From: Cyanobacteria bacterium UBA5018
GTDB taxonomy: Bacteria > Cyanobacteriota > Cyanobacteriia > PCC-6307 > Cyanobiaceae
Direction of reading: 5' to 3'
NCBI GenBank assembly: GCA_002396505.1
Contig: DGYA01000099.1
Location: 1 to 30,828, forward strand
DNA: 30,828 nt
The notes below the pieces were generated by a model, which saw nothing but the letters and a program-made list of their open reading frames with translations, was not told the DNA's origin and did not search any database. Below, in pieces: positions 14,366 through 22,556 of this stretch (the first letter of the stretch is position 1; each line of letters begins with the position of its first letter). Made by a program: the position numbers and the translations under genes.

Positions 14366-15594
14366 CAAAGGCTGGCCAGCCAGCGCCCGATCCGCTCCAC
14401 CCCCGCCTCCAGCTGCTCGCTGGGATGCACCAGGGCCAGCCGCAACCAGCCCTCACCGCCTGGGCCAAAGCCATTGCCGGGGGTTAGCGCCACCCCGGTG
14501 GCGGCCAATAGCTCGGCGCAGCAGGTTTCCGAATCCCAGCCCCTGCGCCTTGCCGCTGGCGGCAGCTCGAGCCACAGATAAAGGGCCATCGAAGGTTGCT
14601 GGACCGGCCAGCCCACGGCCCGCAGGGCAGTCAGCATTCGGTCCCGTCGCTGGCGATAGACATCCCTGAGCTGAGCTGGCCACTGAGGCGCCTGCTCCAG
14701 GGCGGCAATCGCGCCGGCCTGGAGTGCCAGGGACTGGTTGAAATCCACCACCGCCTTGAGCTGCTGCAAGCCCTTGATCAAATCCGCCGCACCGATGGCA
14801 AAGGCCAGCCGGTAGCCCCCCAGGCACCAACTCTTAGAAAAGGAAAAGAACTCGATGCCGCATTCACGCCAGGCGGGATTGCGCAGCAAGGCCGGTGCCT
14901 CCCCCTCCAGGGCCAGATCCACGTAGGGGTTGTCGTGGGCGAGCACGATGTCGTGCCGCAGGGCCCGAGCCACCGCCTCGTCCAGCCAGGCCTGCTCGCC
15001 GGTGGTGGCGGTGGGGTTGTGGGGGAAGCCCAGCACCATCAGCTTGAGGCGCTCCCAGCTGGCCCCATCGATGGCATCGAAATCAGGTCTCCAGCCGGCC
15101 CCTGGATCGAGGGGCAACAACACCGGCTCGGCCGAAGCCAATTTCAGTCCACCCAGGTGGGATGGGTAGTGGGGATCGAGCAGCAGGGCCGCATCGCCGG
15201 GATCCAGCACGGCCAGGGGCAGATGGGCTGTGCCCTCCTGGCTGCCCACCAGCAACAGCACCTCCCGCTCAGGATCCACCACGACGCCAAAGCGCCGCTG
15301 GGCCCAGGCGGCCACCGCTTGCCGGAAGGGGGCAGTGGCGGCATGCAGGCAGTAGGAGGCGCTCTCTGGTGCCGCTAATTGGCGCCGGATCGCCTCCATG
15401 GCCGCCGCTGGCGGCAGCAGATCGGTGGAGCCCAAGGACAGATCGAGCAGCTGGGGCAGGGGGCTGCCGGCGGAGCTGGCCGCCAAGCTGTAGATCTGCT
15501 TGCGTTGGTCGTTGCGGGCAAAGACGCCACTGCCCAGTTGGCTCACCCGTCGGGACAGCCGACTGAGCCGGCCAGGGAACTCAGAGGTGGGCAT
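14365..15594 (-). CDS. Class I/II PLP-dependent aminotransferase
   Basis: 409 residues from the ATG at 15594; an earlier in-frame ATG at 15636 lies deeper in the thioredoxin gene. Fold type I landmarks are present: NPT at 193-195, DNPY at 221-224, the PLP lysine in SFSKSWCLGGYR (Lys254) and Arg262. It resembles the diaminopimelate/LL-DAP or N-succinyl-DAP aminotransferase branch (SKS-W-x-L-GGYR rather than SKTYNMTGWR), but the amino donor and acceptor cannot be assigned from sequence. It overlaps thioredoxin by 14 bases and birA by one, so the three are almost certainly one transcript. Confidence 0.9.
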   Translation of the reverse strand: MPTSEFPGRLSRLSRRVSQLGSGVFARNDQRKQIYSLAASSAGSPLPQLLDLSLGSTDLLPPAAAMEAIRRQLAAPESASYCLHAATAPFRQAVAAWAQRRFGVVVDPEREVLLLVGSQEGTAHLPLAVLDPGDAALLLDPHYPSHLGGLKLASAEPVLLPLDPGAGWRPDFDAIDGASWERLKLMVLGFPHNPTATTGEQAWLDEAVARALRHDIVLAHDNPYVDLALEGEAPALLRNPAWRECGIEFFSFSKSWCLGGYRLAFAIGAADLIKGLQQLKAVVDFNQSLALQAGAIAALEQAPQWPAQLRDVYRQRRDRMLTALRAVGWPVQQPSMALYLWLELPPAARRRGWDSETCCAELLAATGVALTPGNGFGPGGEGWLRLALVHPSEQLEAGVERIGRWLASL

Positions 15595-15955
15595 CCAGGA
15601 AGGCGACGAGCTGAGCTTTGGCCATGGCGCCCTCATGGCGCACCAACTCCTTGCCGTCCTTGAACAGGATCAAGGTGGGCAGTCCCTGAATGCTGAGCGC
15701 ATCGCGGCTAACTGGATTGCCATCGGCCTCCAGCTTGCCCACCTTGAGCCGATCGGCGTATTCGTTCTGGGCCCAGGTCATCAGGGGGGCCACCAGACGA
15801 CAGGGACCACACCAGGGGGCCCAGACATCCACCAGCACCAACCCCGCAGCTGCTTGCACCTCTGCTGGGAAGTTGGCGTCAGTGAACTCGGCTACGGCCA
15901 CAGGGGCGCCCTCACAATGGCTGGTTTTGGCAACAATCGTACGTAACTGCTGCAT
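15581..15955 (-). CDS. Thioredoxin
   Basis: 124 residues with the redox motif WAPWCGPC (Cys49 and Cys52) and the conserved cis-Pro in GLPTLILF. It reduces disulfides in cytoplasmic client proteins with electrons from thioredoxin reductase. The first 20 residues (with an extra Cys14) precede the usual start of the fold at AVAEFTDANF and are a short extension. The ATG at 15955 lies 24 bases downstream of vipp1. This is a typical m-type-like length; which paralogue it is within the organism cannot be said. Confidence 0.95.
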   Translation of the reverse strand: MQQLRTIVAKTSHCEGAPVAVAEFTDANFPAEVQAAAGLVLVDVWAPWCGPCRLVAPLMTWAQNEYADRLKVGKLEADGNPVSRDALSIQGLPTLILFKDGKELVRHEGAMAKAQLVAFLDAHL

Positions 15956-15979
15956 TAAGCGCTGGGCCGCCCATGGCGG

Positions 15980-16756
15980 TCAGAGCTTGTCGATCGAGCG
16001 CTTGAGCGCTTCGAGCTCAGGGTCTACCTCCACCACCTTCACCGGCTCCAATTGAGCTGCCCGCTTGGTATCGGCTGGCAGAGCGGCCGGCGCCGGGGCC
16101 CCGGAGATGCGCTGCTTGAGGGCGGCGAGCTCGTCGGCCACGTCGTTGCCGCCCTCCAGGGCCGCAAACTGGCTTTCCAGATCGGCGCCGGCAATTTCGG
16201 CCGCGGCCTGGCTGCGGGCCTCCAGGGTCTGCACCTTCTCCTCCATCCGCTCGAAGGCGGCCATCGAGGTGTTGGTGCCCAGGTTGCCCACGGCACTCTG
16301 GAGCTGCACCTGGGCCTGGGCGGCCTGGGCCCGGGCCTTGAGCATGTCCTTTTTGGTCTTGGCCTGGGCGATCTTGGCCTCCAAACTAACCAGGCTCTTT
16401 TTGAGCATCTCCACCTGGCCCGCCTGGCTCTGCAGCTGGGTATTGAGGGCCGAGGCGGTCTCTTGATAGGTCTTGCGGCGGGAGAGGGCCTCGCGGGCCA
16501 GCTCTTCCTCCTGCTTGCGCATTGCCAGTTCGGCGCGCTCGTACCAGGTGGTCGCCTGGGCCTCGGCCTGTTCGGCCTGGTTCTGGATCCGCTTCTGGCT
16601 GGCGATCGCCGCGGCCACCGCCTGGCGCAGCTTCACCAGGTCGGCCTGCATGTCTTCCACCGACTGATCCAGGATCTTGGACGGATCCTCCATGCCACCA
16701 ATCGCCGCATTGGCGTTGGCGCGTACCAGGCGGCTGATGCGATCAAAGAAGCCCAT
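15980..16756 (-). CDS. vipp1: Vipp1/IM30, PspA-family membrane remodelling protein
   Basis: 258 residues of coiled coil without membrane segments. It starts with MGFFDRISRLVRANANAAIGG, the amphipathic helix that binds membranes, followed by EDPSKILDQ and long Gln/Ala/Glu-rich helices to about residue 215. After a Pro/Ala linker (PAPAALPADT) comes a final helix, VDPELEALKRSIDKL, the C-terminal extension that separates Vipp1 from PspA. In cyanobacteria Vipp1 forms rings and rods of ESCRT-III type on thylakoid and plasma membranes and is needed for thylakoid upkeep. It is the first gene of the minus-strand run vipp1, thioredoxin, aminotransferase, birA, M23. Confidence 0.95.
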   Translation of the reverse strand: MGFFDRISRLVRANANAAIGGMEDPSKILDQSVEDMQADLVKLRQAVAAAIASQKRIQNQAEQAEAQATTWYERAELAMRKQEEELAREALSRRKTYQETASALNTQLQSQAGQVEMLKKSLVSLEAKIAQAKTKKDMLKARAQAAQAQVQLQSAVGNLGTNTSMAAFERMEEKVQTLEARSQAAAEIAGADLESQFAALEGGNDVADELAALKQRISGAPAPAALPADTKRAAQLEPVKVVEVDPELEALKRSIDKL

Positions 16757-17058
16757 GGATCCCTAGTGGGGCGTGCCTAGAGGCTACTCAGAGACTTGCT
16801 TTAGCAGTGCCTACAAAAGAAATTGCTGCCCGCAGCCCTGGTTTAACCAGCAATCCCAGCGCCATGGGCCGCTCTATTGGCAGGCTTCTGGGCCGCTACC
16901 TAAGCAGCGCTCGCTATGGGCAGCGCCCCTCGCGGGGCCTATCTGTGCATAGGGTTCTAGGCATGGGCTCCTTCCAAGCCGATTTCGCTCAGGACCAAAA
17001 CCGCAGCCAGCGCCGATCGGCCAGCGGTCGCCAAAGCACCAGTCGGCGGCAGGGAAAC
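16757..17058. other. Divergent region between vipp1 and the DciA-like gene
   Basis: About 300 bases that must carry the vipp1 promoter and that of the DUF721 gene. The frame of the latter stays open back to an ATG at 16807 and contains another ATG at 16963, so part may be coding, but its translation (Arg/Ser/Gln-rich) shows no family similarity. A GC hairpin (GCCCC-TCGC-GGGGC) lies near 16924-16938. Confidence 0.45.
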
Positions 17059-17586
17059 GTGAACGTGCTGGTGCCGGCGCCGCCAGCACCGGCTCAACAA
17101 TTGGCCAGCTGTCTGGAGCAACTCCAGCAGCGGTGGCAGCGCCACGGGCACCTGGCGGCCCTGTGGCGGGCCTGGCCGAGGCTGGCCGGCCCTCAGTTGG
17201 CCCCCCATTGCCAGCCGTTGCGGCTGCAGGCGGGCCGGCTCACGGTGGGGGCCCAGCCGGGGCCCTGGCTGCAGGCCCTGCAGTACAACCGCCATCAACT
17301 GCTGGGGGCCCTGCGGGCCGCCGGTTTTGAGCTGCGCGAGATACGGGTGGAGCAGCACCATGCCAGTGGCCAGCCTCGGGCGGGAAGCCTGGAGGAGGAG
17401 GAGGTGTGGCGCCGCCATCCCAGTCGGGTGGATGTGCATGGCATGGCCCCCTGTCCCCAGTGCGCTTGCCCGGCCCCCAGCGGCGAGGTGCAGCTCTGGG
17501 GCCACTGCGGCTTTTGTCGGCGCAGTGCCCTGGGCAAGCGGCTGCCAGAGGCTGAAGGGCAGTTGCCAGAAGCTGGGACTCAATAG
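17059..17586 (+). CDS. DciA-like DUF721 protein (candidate replicative helicase loader) with C-terminal Cys cluster
   Basis: The DUF721 core spans about residues 12-100: LASCLEQLQQRWQRHG, LWRAWPRLAGPQLAPHCQPLRLQAGRLTVG and WLQALQYNRHQLLGAL. DciA is the ancestral loader of DnaB helicase in bacteria that lack DnaC/DnaI. After a charged linker the C-terminus holds CPQCAC (Cys132, 135, 137) and HCGFC (Cys150, 153), spaced like a zinc ribbon. I chose the GTG at 17059 because an AGGG sits a few bases upstream and the conserved core starts shortly after. ATG starts at 16963 and 16807 would add an Arg/Ser-rich extension with no similarity. Its stop overlaps the convergent glycosyltransferase by 7 bases. 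DUF721 membership is likely; helicase loading is inferred. Confidence 0.78.
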   Translation: MNVLVPAPPAPAQQLASCLEQLQQRWQRHGHLAALWRAWPRLAGPQLAPHCQPLRLQAGRLTVGAQPGPWLQALQYNRHQLLGALRAAGFELREIRVEQHHASGQPRAGSLEEEEVWRRHPSRVDVHGMAPCPQCACPAPSGEVQLWGHCGFCRRSALGKRLPEAEGQLPEAGTQ

Positions 17587-19433
17587 CGCTCGGGCCGGGG
17601 ATCGCGCCAGCTGATCCGTTCGCCGCTACGCAGTAGATCGGCGGCGCGGCGCTCCAGGGCCTGGCGATCCACTCTCCACAGCCGATAGATGGAGCTGCGA
17701 CCCAGCTCCTGGGGGGCCAGGCCAGCCCAGTAGGGCCGGGCAGCGGTCTCCTGATCGATCACCACCAGCACCGTGGGCTGAAGGGCGGCCGAGCTGGGCA
17801 GCAGGCCCCGCCGCCGCTCATGGCTCAAGCGGTCGGCCAGGTTCACGGTGCCGGCGGCGGTGGGGCCCTCGTAGATCACCAGCCGCCGGCTGTAGTAGTG
17901 CAGCGAAGGCTTGAGAATGCCCACCATCGCCAGGGTTTCGCCAGGGCGGGCCTGGCGGTTCACCAGAGCCGCCATCTGCCGCACCGGCAGCCCCCGCAGC
18001 CGATCCCCCAAAGCCCAGCTCGGCAGCAGCACCAGCGGCACGAACACCGCGATCGGCAGCTGCAGCGCCAACAGGCGGGTAGGGCCTTGGTCCCGAGATA
18101 GCAGCGCCGCCAGCAGGGCAGCCAGCAGCGCCAGGGCGAACAGCGCTGCGGCCAGCAGCAGCCAGTGGCCGGCCTGCAAGTCCGCCGCCAGCGTTGGCAT
18201 CTCGCCATCGCGGATCAAAGGCAGCCAGCGGGGGGAGGCCAGGAAAGCCAGCGCCAGGATGGCGGTGAACGACAGCGTTAGCCCCCAGGCCCAGCGGCCG
18301 GCGCCGCTGGGGGGATCCTGGGCGGTGAGCGCCACCAGCAGGGCCGCGGCGGGAATCGCCGGCAGCCAGTAGCTGGGCAACTTGGTGGCCGCCACGGAGA
18401 AGAACAGCAGCACCGCCAGCAGCCAACAGGCCGCAAACCGCCGCAGAGACAGCGGCGCTGCCGCTGGTCGCCAGCTGATGGCCCGGCTGAGGCCCAGCAG
18501 CAGCAGCGGCGAACTGGGCAGACTCGCCAGCACCAGCATCAGCAGAAAAAACCACCAGGGCTGCTGGTGATGGTTGACCACCGAGGTGAAGCGCTGCAGG
18601 TTGTGATAGCCAAAGAAACTGCGCCAGAAAGGCTCCCCCTCCACCAGTAGGGCCGCCCCGTACCAGGGCAGGGCCACCAGGGAGGTGAGCGCTAGGCCCC
18701 TGAGGGGCTGGAGCCGCCGCCAGAGGCCGCCTAGATCCCCCTGGCTCCAGCCGAACAGCAGCAGGGTGAGACCCAGCAAAACGACGGCCACCGGCCCCTT
18801 GGCCAACACCGCCAGCCCCAGCAGCAGCCAGATGGGCCATACCGCCAGGCTCGGTTCAGCGATCGCCCACCAGGCCGCCAGCAGCGTCAGCGTCACCAGG
18901 CCGGAAAACAGTGCATCGCTCACCGCCACCCGGCTCCAGAGCAGCACCGGCGGCGAGAGGGCAAAAGCCAGGGCCGCTGTGAGGGCCGTGAGCGCTGGCC
19001 GCCGCGGGGCCTGGGGCCAGCGCAGCAGGGTGTGGGCCAGGGCCAGCATCACCGCGATCGAGGCCAGGGCTGAGGGCAGGGCCGAGGCCCAGCTGCCCAG
19101 GGGATTCCACTGCTGTTGGCCCGGCAGCAGATAGATAAGCCCCATCGCCCAATACACGAGGGGGGGCTTGTCGTAGCGGGGTAGGCCGTTCACCCGTGGG
19201 ATCAGCCAATCGCCGGTGTCGGCCATGGCCCGGGCCGAGGCGGCGAACAGGGGCGGCGTTTCATCCACCAGGCCGGTGGCGCCCAGCCGCCAGACGAACA
19301 GCAGCAGCCCCAGGGCCAGGGTTAACAGCAGGATGCACCGCCGCAGCGGCGGCGCCACGGAGGGGAGAGCCAAAGGGGGGCGCTCCCGCTGGCTTGAAGC
19401 AATGGGGCGGGCCAGGGAAATTTGTTGGCTCAC
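17580..19433 (-). CDS. ArnT-like (GT39/GT83) integral membrane glycosyltransferase
   Basis: 617 residues from a GTG at 19433 that overlaps the TGA of the transporter gene (GTGA). A first membrane helix (33-50) is followed by the hallmark periplasmic loop: DETPPLFAASARAM at 57-70, then TGDWLIPRVNGLPRYDKPPLVYW. That acidic start and the YDKPP motif define the ArnT/PMT-related superfamily. About a dozen hydrophobic helices fill the region to about residue 440, followed by a soluble periplasmic domain. Such enzymes take a sugar from a polyprenyl phosphate carrier and place it on lipid A or another extracytoplasmic acceptor. Sugar and acceptor are unknown. A longer frame to 19715 lies inside the transporter gene and is rejected. 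Confidence 0.9.
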   Translation of the reverse strand: MSQQISLARPIASSQRERPPLALPSVAPPLRRCILLLTLALGLLLFVWRLGATGLVDETPPLFAASARAMADTGDWLIPRVNGLPRYDKPPLVYWAMGLIYLLPGQQQWNPLGSWASALPSALASIAVMLALAHTLLRWPQAPRRPALTALTAALAFALSPPVLLWSRVAVSDALFSGLVTLTLLAAWWAIAEPSLAVWPIWLLLGLAVLAKGPVAVVLLGLTLLLFGWSQGDLGGLWRRLQPLRGLALTSLVALPWYGAALLVEGEPFWRSFFGYHNLQRFTSVVNHHQQPWWFFLLMLVLASLPSSPLLLLGLSRAISWRPAAAPLSLRRFAACWLLAVLLFFSVAATKLPSYWLPAIPAAALLVALTAQDPPSGAGRWAWGLTLSFTAILALAFLASPRWLPLIRDGEMPTLAADLQAGHWLLLAAALFALALLAALLAALLSRDQGPTRLLALQLPIAVFVPLVLLPSWALGDRLRGLPVRQMAALVNRQARPGETLAMVGILKPSLHYYSRRLVIYEGPTAAGTVNLADRLSHERRRGLLPSSAALQPTVLVVIDQETAARPYWAGLAPQELGRSSIYRLWRVDRQALERRAADLLRSGERISWRDPRPERY

Positions 19434-20401
19434 GGCAGGCCCTCGGCGGTGCTGGCGGCCAGCCCCTGCAATGGCGCCCAGAGTTGGTTGCGGCGGTTGA
19501 TCAGCACCACGGAGACCAGGGCCAGCGCCGTCCCAAACCACTGCAGGGGCCGCAGCTGCTCCGACAACAGCAGCACGCCACAGAGCAGGGCGAACACCGG
19601 GGTGAGAAAGGTGAGTGCGGTGAAGCCGGTGAGATCGCCACTGCTGGCAAACCAAAAAAACAAGCCGTAGGCCAGGGCACTGCCAAACAGGGCCGCGTAG
19701 GCCGCCAGGCCCCACTGCCAGTCAGCCCAGAGCGGCCATAGGGGCGGGCCGCCGGACCCACTGCTCTGCCAAATACAGCCCAGCAGCAGCGGGGCGGCCC
19801 CCAGCAGCATGTGCCAGCCGGTCACCGCCAACGGATCGCTGTGGCGGCTGGCATAGCGGCAGAGCACGGTGCCGACGGCCATGGCGGCGGCGGCCCCCAG
19901 CATCCACAGTTCGCCGTGGCTCCAGGCCCTTTCGCTGAAACCGGCCGGACCTTCCAGCCACCAATGGCGCAGCAGGGCCGCCGGCAGCCCCAGGCAGGCG
20001 ATCGCCAGCAGACCGAGCATCAGCCCCAGCCAGCCCACCGGATTGATCGCCTCGCCAAACAGGGAGCGGGCCAGCAGGGCCACCAGCAGGGGTTGGGAAT
20101 CGATCAATACCGATCCCAGGCCGGCCCCGGTCTGCCCGAGGCCCTGGGCCAATAGCCCTTGAAACAAGCTGCCGTCCACCAGCGCGAAGGCGATCAACCA
20201 GGGCCAATCAGCCCGGTCCACCCGCCAGGAGCGCCCCAGCAGCAGGGCCGCCAGCAGCAGCACCAGCCCCGCCGGCAGCAGTCGCCAGCAGGCCAGCTGC
20301 AGGGGCGTGCCCCCCACCAGCAGCGGTTTCATCGCCGCCATCGCCGTGCCCCAGAGGGCAAAGGGCAGCAGCATCAGCAGGCCACGCAAAACCTGGGGCA
20401 T
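19430..20401 (-). CDS. DMT superfamily transporter (two EamA domains)
   Basis: 323 residues with about ten membrane helices in two EamA repeats (about 5-135 and 165-300), the usual size and layout. The first repeat includes ALWGTAMAAMKPLLVGGTPLQLACWRLLPAG, typical of the family. It is an inner-membrane exporter or exchanger of small metabolites; the substrate is not predictable. It overlaps the ArnT-like glycosyltransferase by 4 bases (GTGA) and so is translationally linked to it. Small DMT proteins (ArnE/ArnF) flip the lipid-linked sugar for ArnT in enterobacteria, so a supply role is possible but unproven. Divergent from sppA across only 68 bases. Confidence 0.9.
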   Translation of the reverse strand: MPQVLRGLLMLLPFALWGTAMAAMKPLLVGGTPLQLACWRLLPAGLVLLLAALLLGRSWRVDRADWPWLIAFALVDGSLFQGLLAQGLGQTGAGLGSVLIDSQPLLVALLARSLFGEAINPVGWLGLMLGLLAIACLGLPAALLRHWWLEGPAGFSERAWSHGELWMLGAAAAMAVGTVLCRYASRHSDPLAVTGWHMLLGAAPLLLGCIWQSSGSGGPPLWPLWADWQWGLAAYAALFGSALAYGLFFWFASSGDLTGFTALTFLTPVFALLCGVLLLSEQLRPLQWFGTALALVSVVLINRRNQLWAPLQGLAASTAEGLP

Positions 20402-20469
20402 GGGGGAGGGGGCGCAGGTAGGGGGGCAACGGCATTCTTTTTAAGATCCAATCTCTTCTCTCCGACCTG

Positions 20470-21282
20470 ATGGTCTGGCCCTGGCGCCGCAAGTCCCGAC
20501 GCACCCTGGCACGCATCGCCATCGAGGGGGCGATCAACGGCGCCACCCGAAACCGGGTGGTCAAGGCCCTGCAGCAGGTGGAACAGCGCGAATGTCCGGC
20601 GCTGCTGCTGCGGATCGATAGCCCTGGCGGCACGGTGGGCGATAGCCAGGAGATCCATGCCGCGATCCTGCGGCTGCGCCAGCAGGGCTGCCGGGTGGTG
20701 GCCAGCTTCGGCAACATCTCGGCCTCTGGTGGCGTTTATGTGGGGGTGGCGGCCGAGAAGATCGTCGCCAATCCGGGCACGATCACCGGTTCGATCGGTG
20801 TGATTTTGCGGGGCAACAACATCTCGCGGCTGCTGGAGCGGATCGGCATCCAGTTCGAAACCGTCAAGAGCGGTGTTTACAAAGACATCCTCTCGCCAGA
20901 TCGCGGCTTGAGCGAGGCGGAGCGGCAGCTGCTGCAGGGCCTGATCGATAGCAGTTATGGCCAATTCGTGGCCGCAGTGGCCGAGGGTCGCGGCCTGGAG
21001 CAGGAGGCGGTGCGGCTGTTTGCCGATGGCCGGGTGTTCACCGGTGCCCAGGCGCTGGAGCTGGGGCTGGTGGATGGGCTCGGGGACGAACACCAGGCCC
21101 GCCTGTTGGCGGCCGAGTTGGCGGGTCTCGATCCCAAACGCAGCAAACCGGTCGATTTCGGTGCGCCAGCCAAGCGCTTCGCCGGGCTGATCCCGGGCCG
21201 CAGCATGTTGCGCCAGCTGCTGGATCTGCTGAGTGTGGAAATGGCCTGGAGCGGCCAGCCCCTGTGGCTCTATCGGCCATGA
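20470..21282 (+). CDS. sppA: Signal peptide peptidase SppA-type serine protease (short form)
   Basis: 270 residues, a single-domain SppA like that of Bacillus rather than the tandem E. coli form. The catalytic Ser is Ser86 in SASGGVY and the general-base Lys is probably Lys138 in KSGVYKD, 52 residues later as in other short SppAs. RIDSPGGTVGDSQEI at 48-62 is the conserved ClpP-like strand. The family degrades cleaved signal peptides in the membrane. Here the N-terminus is only basic (WPWRRKSRRTLARI) with no clear membrane helix, so it may be peripheral. Its TGA overlaps the ATG of aroH. First gene of the plus-strand run. Confidence 0.93.
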   Translation: MVWPWRRKSRRTLARIAIEGAINGATRNRVVKALQQVEQRECPALLLRIDSPGGTVGDSQEIHAAILRLRQQGCRVVASFGNISASGGVYVGVAAEKIVANPGTITGSIGVILRGNNISRLLERIGIQFETVKSGVYKDILSPDRGLSEAERQLLQGLIDSSYGQFVAAVAEGRGLEQEAVRLFADGRVFTGAQALELGLVDGLGDEHQARLLAAELAGLDPKRSKPVDFGAPAKRFAGLIPGRSMLRQLLDLLSVEMAWSGQPLWLYRP

Positions 21283-21653
21283 GCACCGGGCTCACCCTGC
21301 GCGCCCTGCGGGGCGCCACCACGGCCGCGGCCAACACGGTGGAGGCGATCGGCGAGGCGGTAAGCGAACTGGTGGACGCCGTGATCGAGCGCAATCAGCT
21401 GGCGGGCGAACAGCTGCTGTCGGTGACCTTCTCGGTGACGGCGGATTTGGACGCCTGTTTCCCGGCGGCGATTGCCCGGCGCCGGCCGGGCTGGCAGCAG
21501 GTGGCCCTGCTCGATTGTCAACAGATGGCGGTGGCCGGCGATCTGCCCCGCTGCATCCGCCTGCTGGCCCATGTGTGGCTGGAGCCCCAACAGCTGCCGG
21601 TGCACCCCTACCTGCGGGAGGCGGCCCGGCTCAGGCCCGACCGAGCCGGCTGA
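21279..21653 (+). CDS. aroH: Chorismate mutase, AroH type, with Gln at the Glu78 position
   Basis: Turns chorismate into prephenate, the first step towards Phe and Tyr. 124 residues, the size of the trimeric Bacillus AroH. LRALRGATT holds the active-site Arg (Arg11, Arg7 of Bacillus), RCIR gives Arg94 (Arg90) and HPYLREAARLRPD holds the Tyr (Tyr108). The residue aligned with Bacillus Glu78 is Gln82 (CQQM for MQEM), and the position of Cys75 is Asp79. Gln serves this role in E. coli chorismate mutase (Gln88), so activity is expected. The ATG at 21279 overlaps the sppA stop (ATGA). Confidence 0.93.
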   Translation: MSTGLTLRALRGATTAAANTVEAIGEAVSELVDAVIERNQLAGEQLLSVTFSVTADLDACFPAAIARRRPGWQQVALLDCQQMAVAGDLPRCIRLLAHVWLEPQQLPVHPYLREAARLRPDRAG

Positions 21654-21682
21654 GCCCCGCCCGCTTTCCCCACTTGCCAGCC

Positions 21683-21736
21683 GGCCCCGCCTCACCAGCA
21701 GGCCCCACCTCACCAGCAGGCCCCACCTCACCAGCA
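21683..21736. repeat. Three 18-base tandem repeats
   Basis: Unit GGCCCCACCTCACCAGCA occurs three times without gaps; the first copy has G for A at position 7. A shortened GGCCCAGCAG follows at 21737. It lies between aroH and the DUF2808 gene and is not in a supported reading frame. Confidence 0.75.
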
Positions 21737-21913
21737 GGCCCAGCAGCCAGCCCACCGCTGGCAAGCGAATGGCCCGGATGTGCCAACCACCTGCCCGGCC
21801 GACCCCCCGCCGCTCGGTAGTCGCTGGGGCCCAAGAGAATGGGAGGTTCAACCTCGACAGGGCCGATGGGCTCCCCCCAGCTTCCTGGCTTCTGCCGCCG
21901 GCTGCGCGCCGGC

Positions 21914-22483
21914 ATGTTCAAGCGCCACCTGCCCCTGCTGGCCGCTGGCCTCACCGCCGCCACCCTGGGCCTGGCGCCCCTGGCCACGCCTGGTCCGGTG
22001 CGGGCCCAGGGCACCTCCGGCCTGATGGAGTTCCGCTGGGATAACACCAAGGACTACCGCCGCCTCTATTACTTCATCACCGATACCCATCGTCTGAAGC
22101 GTTCGGAGTATTACCTGATCCTGCGGCCCAAGGATCGCAAGACGGCGATCATGAAGCTGTCGATCACGATCCCGTCCCACTTCGACGTCAAGATCGATCC
22201 AACCCAGGTGAAGCTCTGCAAGATGCAGGAGGGCGGCATGCTCTCGCGCACCAGGTGTCTTGAGAAGATTCCGGCCACGATTGAGGTGGCGGCCAACGGC
22301 AAGGCGATCGACATCTTCCCCGATATCCCCGTACCGGATCAGGGCACGATCGGGGTGTACATCAATTTGTTCAACCCCTTCAATATTGGGATGTACCAGT
22401 TCAACGCCCTGGCCCAGGCCCCCGGCGACGTGCCGATGGCGGGCTACCTGGGCAGCTGGTTGATCGACATCGATCCCGACTGA
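21914..22483 (+). CDS. DUF2808 domain protein, exported
   Basis: 189 residues from the ATG at 21914: a basic start (MFKRHLP), a hydrophobic signal peptide and a likely cleavage site after VRAQ at about residue 34. The mature part matches the cyanobacterial DUF2808 family: WDNTKDYRRLYYFITDTHRLKRSEYYLILRPKDRKTAI is not split by gaps and is rich in beta-strand pattern. A Cys pair (KLCKMQ and TRCLEK) could form a disulfide. It is thus a periplasmic or outer-face protein of unknown function, widely kept in cyanobacteria. The in-frame ATG at 21839 would put 25 odd residues before the signal peptide and is less likely. Confidence 0.85.
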   Translation: MFKRHLPLLAAGLTAATLGLAPLATPGPVRAQGTSGLMEFRWDNTKDYRRLYYFITDTHRLKRSEYYLILRPKDRKTAIMKLSITIPSHFDVKIDPTQVKLCKMQEGGMLSRTRCLEKIPATIEVAANGKAIDIFPDIPVPDQGTIGVYINLFNPFNIGMYQFNALAQAPGDVPMAGYLGSWLIDIDPD

Positions 22484-22556
22484 GCCCTGGGGGCTGCCTG
22501 ATAGGTTTGCCCTTCGACCTAATTCCCGACGAGCCGCGAGGAGCTGAGACGAAGCC

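Noticed and set aside
15595..15636. Upstream start for the aminotransferase
   Set aside because: Would extend further into the thioredoxin gene with a sequence unlike the family start. The ATG at 15594 is preferred.
19434..19715. N-terminal extension of the ArnT-like gene
   Set aside because: Lies inside the transporter gene. The GTG at 19433 with GTGA overlap and the first membrane helix fit better.
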